Below are positions 59,570 through 64,000 of a DNA stretch of 64,000 bases, piece after piece. Positions within the stretch are counted from its first letter, which is position 1. Every line of letters starts with the position of its first letter. The stretch is taken from contig MLAK01000693.1 of NCBI GenBank assembly GCA_001839685.1, positions 7,000-70,999 of the forward strand. Direction: 5' to 3'. Under the pieces are notes generated by a model. That model did not search any database. It had not been told where the DNA came from and saw only the letters and a list, made by a program, of their open reading frames with translations. Both the position numbers and the translations under genes were made by a program. This DNA comes from Tritrichomonas foetus. Taxonomy: Eukaryota > Parabasalia > Tritrichomonadida > Tritrichomonadidae.

Positions 59570-60757
59570 TCATTCTTTTTCACTCGACAGTTTTGGCATT
59601 GCTTGCGGGGGAAGCCAAATCAAATTTTCAGGTTTTATCGCCCGCATCTGCCCCTTGAAGCGGTCATACATTGCATCAACAGCCTGAAAGTCAATTTTTG
59701 AAGGTCTTCCTTTTTGTGGCTTCACCAGTAATTCCAAATCTTTCAAAGTGTCGTGCACGTCATTTGGAAGAATCCAAGTGTATTCGGAAATTTGGTCAAT
59801 TTCAGGCAAGTTTTCACTTTCGTCGAGATTCGCATGAATGCATTCAAGAATTGTGTCACGCCAGTAAGATCGAAAGGCGATTAGGCCTAAGTCACTTAAA
59901 GGTGTTTCCGGACCACCTCGAATGGATTTCCGCTTCGCTATTGTATAGGCTAGAGAAATCAGCATTTTCCCGTAGCCGCGACCTTGGTATTGCGGCCAAA
60001 CAGCAATGCAGGCAATGATGTTTTCATGGATTGCTTTATCGAGCGAATAGAAGCCAACAATGTGGCCGACCCCATCTTCACCAAAAGTCGCCATGACATA
60101 AAACATGAAGTTGCCAATATCATAAAACACGCATTTATCTTCAAGGAAAAGGCGCGCAAAGAGGCACAAGTGTTGGCAGAACAAAGTATCCTTATTTCCA
60201 TCAATTTCATAGAACGAAATTTGCTCGTCGTTGAAATTGTCTCTGTAGATTTCAAATCCGGGGGGATATGAATACTTATGTGGCTTGGAGACATGCTGCT
60301 GTAGGAGAGCTCTAGAAGGGAAGCATTTCATGCAACGGTCGCATATGAAAATTCTACGGTTACATATATATTCATCTGGATACGGAGAAGAGTACCACGC
60401 TTGGAAATAGTAGGTGTCGAATTCTACATATTCTATATTGCGAACATTTGATAGTTCAAATTTGTTAATCTCTTCAACTGTCCAAAATCTCTGCTCTAAT
60501 TCTGAGCGCTTCTTCCGCCGGCCTCGGTGGGGTGGCTCGTTGGTGGGGGAAGGAGCGTGGTCAACAAATTGGAGGTTCGATATTTCTGTTGTAATGTCCT
60601 TTCGACGATTTTGACCAATAAAATGGATGTATGCGACATCGTTTGAGAAAAAAGTGATTATTTGTCCGCGAAGAAGCTCACCTGTTGGTGATTTGCCAAG
60701 TACTATGTCTCCCTGCTGAAGTCTGCCATAGTTTGGTTCGAACGAATTATCAATCAC
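59570..60757 (-). CDS. MYST-family histone acetyltransferase (no in-frame ATG)
   Basis: 395 codons from a GTG. Residues 10-66 are a chromo/Tudor-knot-like domain (GDIVLGKSPTGELLRGQI, VAYIHFIGQNRRKD). The MYST domain is at about 105-365. Its zinc finger is Cys139, Cys142, His155 and His160 (the usual last Cys is His). Acetyl-lysine site Lys208 (LFLEDKCVFYD), catalytic Cys250 (ACIAVWP), acetyl-CoA loop QGRGYGK at 258-264, Glu284 (GGPETPLSDLGL) are present. This is the Esa1/Tip60 type, acetylating histone H4. There is no ATG in frame before the finger, although the chromo-like part is plainly coding. An ATG in another frame at 60790-60792 would join it after one indel. Confidence 0.85.
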   Translation of the reverse strand: MIDNSFEPNYGRLQQGDIVLGKSPTGELLRGQIITFFSNDVAYIHFIGQNRRKDITTEISNLQFVDHAPSPTNEPPHRGRRKKRSELEQRFWTVEEINKFELSNVRNIEYVEFDTYYFQAWYSSPYPDEYICNRRIFICDRCMKCFPSRALLQQHVSKPHKYSYPPGFEIYRDNFNDEQISFYEIDGNKDTLFCQHLCLFARLFLEDKCVFYDIGNFMFYVMATFGEDGVGHIVGFYSLDKAIHENIIACIAVWPQYQGRGYGKMLISLAYTIAKRKSIRGGPETPLSDLGLIAFRSYWRDTILECIHANLDESENLPEIDQISEYTWILPNDVHDTLKDLELLVKPQKGRPSKIDFQAVDAMYDRFKGQMRAIKPENLIWLPPQAMPKLSSEKE

Positions 60758-60912
60758 TTCAAAATCTTTGGAATTTGGCTAAAATTCACCATTTATGGCT
60801 AAAGTTGTCCATTCATTTCAGGAACCAAATATAAATATAAAAAGTTATTGATGAGAATTAGCCTTTATTTTAACATTAACCGTTTTTGATGTATTTATAA
60901 ATTTTGATATCA

Positions 60913-62790
60913 ATGCTCTGGGCTTATATAGTTGTCGAATCTATATGGCTTGGATATGAATTTATTCGGCTTTTGGCTCCTTTCAGTTGGGATCAATTTA
61001 ACTTAATCGCTGGAGGAATCCCTCTTGGATTTACGTTTTCCACTTGGATCTTCTTTGCAATTCGCTATTTTCATTCGCTAAACAAATTTATTGGAGTCAT
61101 AGGATCTATACTCATTACAGCGACATGCGTTTTTCTCCACAAAATGAATAAGCGCCGATATCGAATTCGACCGATCAAAACCGAATTTGCAATTCTTTTC
61201 ACATTTATGATGATTTTCTTTTACATTTTTACTGACAAAGCCATGCTCAAAAATGGCCGGGAATCTTGCGGAACAATATTTTCCGATTTACCTGTTCATC
61301 TCAGTTTAATCTCTTCGTTTGCATACGGCTCAAACAATGTCAATTTTAAAATGGTAACTCCTTTCTATCTTGGTGCAAATTTATGTTATCCAATTGTGCC
61401 CGACTTTTTCAGTGCTATTTTGGTCGCTTGTGGAGGTGCATCACTTCGAATTTCTATTGCAGTTCCAACTCTGCTTTTAATGATAGCATTACTTTTTGCA
61501 TTACATTATCTTTTCATTCAATATACAAACATTCGATATGCTCCAGAATTAGGAATAATAATATTTGTATTTGCTGGTGGAGTTGGCTGGAAGTGGTTTT
61601 TCTTAAAAGAATGTCGGGATAATGTAAATTCCAATCTTTCACATAATTTCTGTCCTGATAAAGAGACATTTTGGATTAATTCGGTTGCACACTTTTTATT
61701 TCCACAACGTAGTGGTGCTTTTTCAATGCCGATTTGCTTACTAGTCATTTCACTTTTAATTCAAATCAGCAAAAGTGCTCTTAAAGATTTAAACTCAATT
61801 ATACTTGCAGGAATCATGATGGGATCTCTTCCAATGATTTCAGCACATTCTTTTATCGCTGTTGGCCTTTATGCTCTTTCAATTTGTTGTTTTACATTTC
61901 CATGGAAGAACTTTTCATGTTGGAAGTTTTATATAATACGATGGGGCATTTTTGGAAGTATTGCAATTGCTATTGCCATCCCACAAACTATTTGGCTACT
62001 TAGTGGACACCGTCAAAACTTCTTTAAGGTGGATCCAATTTGGAACGAAACCGAAAAAAATCGAATTTTTGGCTATTTTTCAATGTGGTGGGAATCACTT
62101 GGTACTTTTCATTTCCTTGCAATTGTAAATGTTTGGATTTTTATGAATCAGAGTCAAAAAATGATGTATATACCATCAATTATTGTTTATGTTATATCCA
62201 ATTTCATTCGATATCAACCAGGTGCCATGGATAACACAAAAGTATATTTGGCAGCATGGTACCCAATTGCTTGTATTGCAGTTGCTTTATATTTGATTCA
62301 GATTTTGAAATATTCACGGAAACTTAATCCACTGATTGTACTTATTGTTGTTTCTTTGTTTATTAGTTTTACTTTTTCTTCATTTGTTTGTTTTTATAAA
62401 AATTTCGCGTATTGTTTCCCTATTTTTGATCAAAGTGAGCTTGAAATGGGACTTTGGGTGATGGAAAATACTCGAAGTGATTCGAATATTTTCAGTGATG
62501 GTTGGCATTCCTGTCCTCCAATGAGTATTGCTGGAAGGATTATAACTATGGGATATGGTGGATGGGTTTGGTCTCATGGCCTTGACTATAACACAAGATA
62601 TGAGTGGGAAAAAGAAATGGTTAAAGATAGAGAAAATTATATGAAATTTGAGCGAAACAAAATTAGATATGCAATTTCTAAACCTGATGATAGAGGTTAT
62701 AATATGTTCCCTAAGCCTGATAAATACTCGAGATGGATACCAGTTGTTGATATTGGCAGTGCCCAGTTGTATAGACTCCTTAAATATTAA
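60913..62790 (+). CDS. Large polytopic membrane protein, GT-C-like
   Basis: 625 aa from the ATG at 60913. About 13-15 hydrophobic helices are spread over residues 5-500, followed by a soluble C-terminal portion of about 125 residues. The first large loop after the third or fourth helix reads SDLPVHLSLISSFAYG, where the Asp and His could be the DxxxH-like loop motif of GT-C glycosyltransferases that use lipid-linked sugars. The C-terminal region has aromatic, Gly-rich sequence (MGYGGWVWSHGLDYN), typical of such enzymes. I infer a dolichol-phosphate-sugar-dependent ER or surface-glycan transferase, without a family name. It is divergent from the MYST gene, with roughly 120 bp between. Confidence 0.6.
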   Translation: MLWAYIVVESIWLGYEFIRLLAPFSWDQFNLIAGGIPLGFTFSTWIFFAIRYFHSLNKFIGVIGSILITATCVFLHKMNKRRYRIRPIKTEFAILFTFMMIFFYIFTDKAMLKNGRESCGTIFSDLPVHLSLISSFAYGSNNVNFKMVTPFYLGANLCYPIVPDFFSAILVACGGASLRISIAVPTLLLMIALLFALHYLFIQYTNIRYAPELGIIIFVFAGGVGWKWFFLKECRDNVNSNLSHNFCPDKETFWINSVAHFLFPQRSGAFSMPICLLVISLLIQISKSALKDLNSIILAGIMMGSLPMISAHSFIAVGLYALSICCFTFPWKNFSCWKFYIIRWGIFGSIAIAIAIPQTIWLLSGHRQNFFKVDPIWNETEKNRIFGYFSMWWESLGTFHFLAIVNVWIFMNQSQKMMYIPSIIVYVISNFIRYQPGAMDNTKVYLAAWYPIACIAVALYLIQILKYSRKLNPLIVLIVVSLFISFTFSSFVCFYKNFAYCFPIFDQSELEMGLWVMENTRSDSNIFSDGWHSCPPMSIAGRIITMGYGGWVWSHGLDYNTRYEWEKEMVKDRENYMKFERNKIRYAISKPDDRGYNMFPKPDKYSRWIPVVDIGSAQLYRLLKY

Positions 62791-63068
62791 ACATGTATTT
62801 ATTGGTCAGTTTTTTCACATTTTTTTTAACCAAACGGATTGTTTTATGAAATATGGCTGATTCATATGATTCATTTAAGTTGATAATTACACAAAAATCG
62901 AAGTAATTTTACCAACAAATTCATGAAACCAAAAGATCAAAACTAAAATGTGAATTATTAAATAAATATCTAAAATATACATACCACTTTATTAATAATC
63001 GCATTAAAATTAATAATAAATATTAATTAATATAATGAAAATTATTCAATTATATTAATTATATTGAC

Positions 63069-64000
63069 TTAATTAATGTATTCTTCAAGTTTAGCCTTGA
63101 GGTTTTCAAAGCCTGATTGTAGTTCGTGTTGTAAAGGGATGAACTCTGCATTTTCCACGCACCACTTTGCATGCAATTCAAGTCCTTCTTCATTCACTTT
63201 CAAAAACTCAGAAAATTCATGTTTCATCTTTTTCGTGTATTTGTTGTCTTTACAATCTTTTCCAAGGAATACTTCAGCCATTTTTGAAGGCCCTTCATTT
63301 ACTTGTACCAAAAGTGATCCGTGAAGAAGTTGTTGAACTTGTCTCATATCTTTAGTGAGTGTTGCATTTCTTAACATATTGACTCTTTCACGTAATTGAC
63401 GATAAGAAACACGGATTGGTTCAATATTTATAGTTTTGACACTTGTTACTTTTTGACGTTTAACTATAAATGGCATGATATTTTCAACAGTGAGAACTGT
63501 TCTTCTCAACCATTGAGTTTCAACAGTCCCTTGAGCCTTGGAATCACCTTTGACAAAAGGTGTGTCAAAATAGAAATGTTGGAAATTATTGTTAAATGGT
63601 TCAACAAAGGTAATTTGAATGTAACCTTTTTCTTTATCGAGTTTGGATTCATCTACTGAACCACTTTCTTTGATGAGCTCAATTTTATCATCACCATGTA
63701 AACTCTTGAATTTATTTAAAATTCGAGAGCTAATTTCATATAAGTGAGTTAGCTTTTTCTCGCGGTAGACATATTCAATTTTATTTTTGTCTTCAAAAAT
63801 TGTTCCAAAGAAGGAAACCCTGAAATATTTTCCAAATAATCGATCTTCATCAGGTTTGATTTGAGAAAGTTCAGTAAACGATTGGATTTGTGGTTTCATT
63901 GATATTTCTAGAAGATTATAAGCACGATAATTTTCCAAAATCGGCCAAATTAAATCAACTAAACTTCCGCATATTTCGAAATACCGAGTACTGTAACAAA
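63069..64000 (-). CDS. DOCK-family Rho GEF, C-terminal part (runs off the window)
   Basis: The minus-strand frame is open from the right window edge to TAA at 63069-63071, about 310 codons, so the gene starts outside. The sequence is the DHR-2 catalytic region: YFEICGSLVDLIWPILENYR, RLFGKYFRVSFFG, KIEYVYREKKLTHLYEIS, IQITFVEPF, FYFDTPFVKGDSKAQGTVE and RRTVLTVENIMPF. These match the lobes that bind Rac/Cdc42 and DOCK dimers; the conserved nucleotide-sensor loop region is KTINIEPIRVS onward. It should activate a Rho GTPase and control actin. The rest of the protein (DHR-1 and N-terminal) is not seen. Confidence 0.9.
   Translation of the reverse strand, partial: CYSTRYFEICGSLVDLIWPILENYRAYNLLEISMKPQIQSFTELSQIKPDEDRLFGKYFRVSFFGTIFEDKNKIEYVYREKKLTHLYEISSRILNKFKSLHGDDKIELIKESGSVDESKLDKEKGYIQITFVEPFNNNFQHFYFDTPFVKGDSKAQGTVETQWLRRTVLTVENIMPFIVKRQKVTSVKTINIEPIRVSYRQLRERVNMLRNATLTKDMRQVQQLLHGSLLVQVNEGPSKMAEVFLGKDCKDNKYTKKMKHEFSEFLKVNEEGLELHAKWCVENAEFIPLQHELQSGFENLKAKLEEYIN

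Overview
The window is nuclear DNA of an AT-rich protist, and the gene set points to a parabasalid (trichomonad) such as Tritrichomonas or a relative; the species is inference. All readable genes are single open frames, and no motif resembling trichomonad introns was noticed by eye. Intergenic DNA is very AT-rich. The gene families are those expanded in trichomonads: NEK and TKL-like kinases, R2R3 Myb, Rab, RasGEF, DOCK, Asn/Gln-rich proteins, a carrier family, a bacterial-looking SDR. Many open frames extend upstream of the first ATG through TTG or GTG codons; I place starts at the first ATG that keeps the recognisable domain.

Layout. 1-4.3 kb: a dispersed repeat holding the 3' end of an unknown gene, a PSP1-domain gene, a decayed gene and a GC-rich foldback element. 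4.3-18 kb: an inactive USP-like protein, a NEK kinase, a small RecA-like ATPase, a BRAP2-type RING/ZnF-UBP E3, a beta-propeller protein, a second inverted copy of the foldback element, a small tail-anchored-looking protein, a pseudokinase and a mitochondrial-carrier-family protein. 18.5-23 kb: a repeat-rich NGQ protein whose reading frame crosses an assembly gap and contains a 1146-bp exact duplication that looks like an unmerged contig overlap. 23-25.7 kb: gene-poor, with the second copy of the 192-bp repeat. 25.7-33.3 kb: a Myb factor split by a frameshift, a two-domain adenosine deaminase whose second half has lost the metal ligands, a ubiquitin-like-domain protein and a LIM-like zinc protein. 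33.8-37.8 kb: a UBR1-family N-recognin interrupted by one in-frame TAA. 38-46 kb: two membrane proteins, an SDR, an unknown protein and U1-70K, followed by a 24-bp minisatellite. 46.9-64 kb: valyl-tRNA synthetase, an unknown protein, tRNA-Cys, a Rab GTPase, a LisH/RasGEF protein, SYS1, ribosomal protein L4, a MYST acetyltransferase with no in-frame ATG, a large multi-spanning membrane protein and the C-terminal part of a DOCK-family GEF that runs off the right edge.

The genes are independent transcription units on both strands, not operons. Two themes stand out. Ubiquitin biology is frequent (USP-like, BRAP2-like, Ubl protein, UBR1-like). Degenerate enzymes are also frequent (USP Cys to Ser, pseudokinase, second deaminase domain), as are genes broken by a single event (UBR1 stop, Myb frameshift, MYST without ATG). 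The last group is either real decay or assembly error, and reads would settle which.
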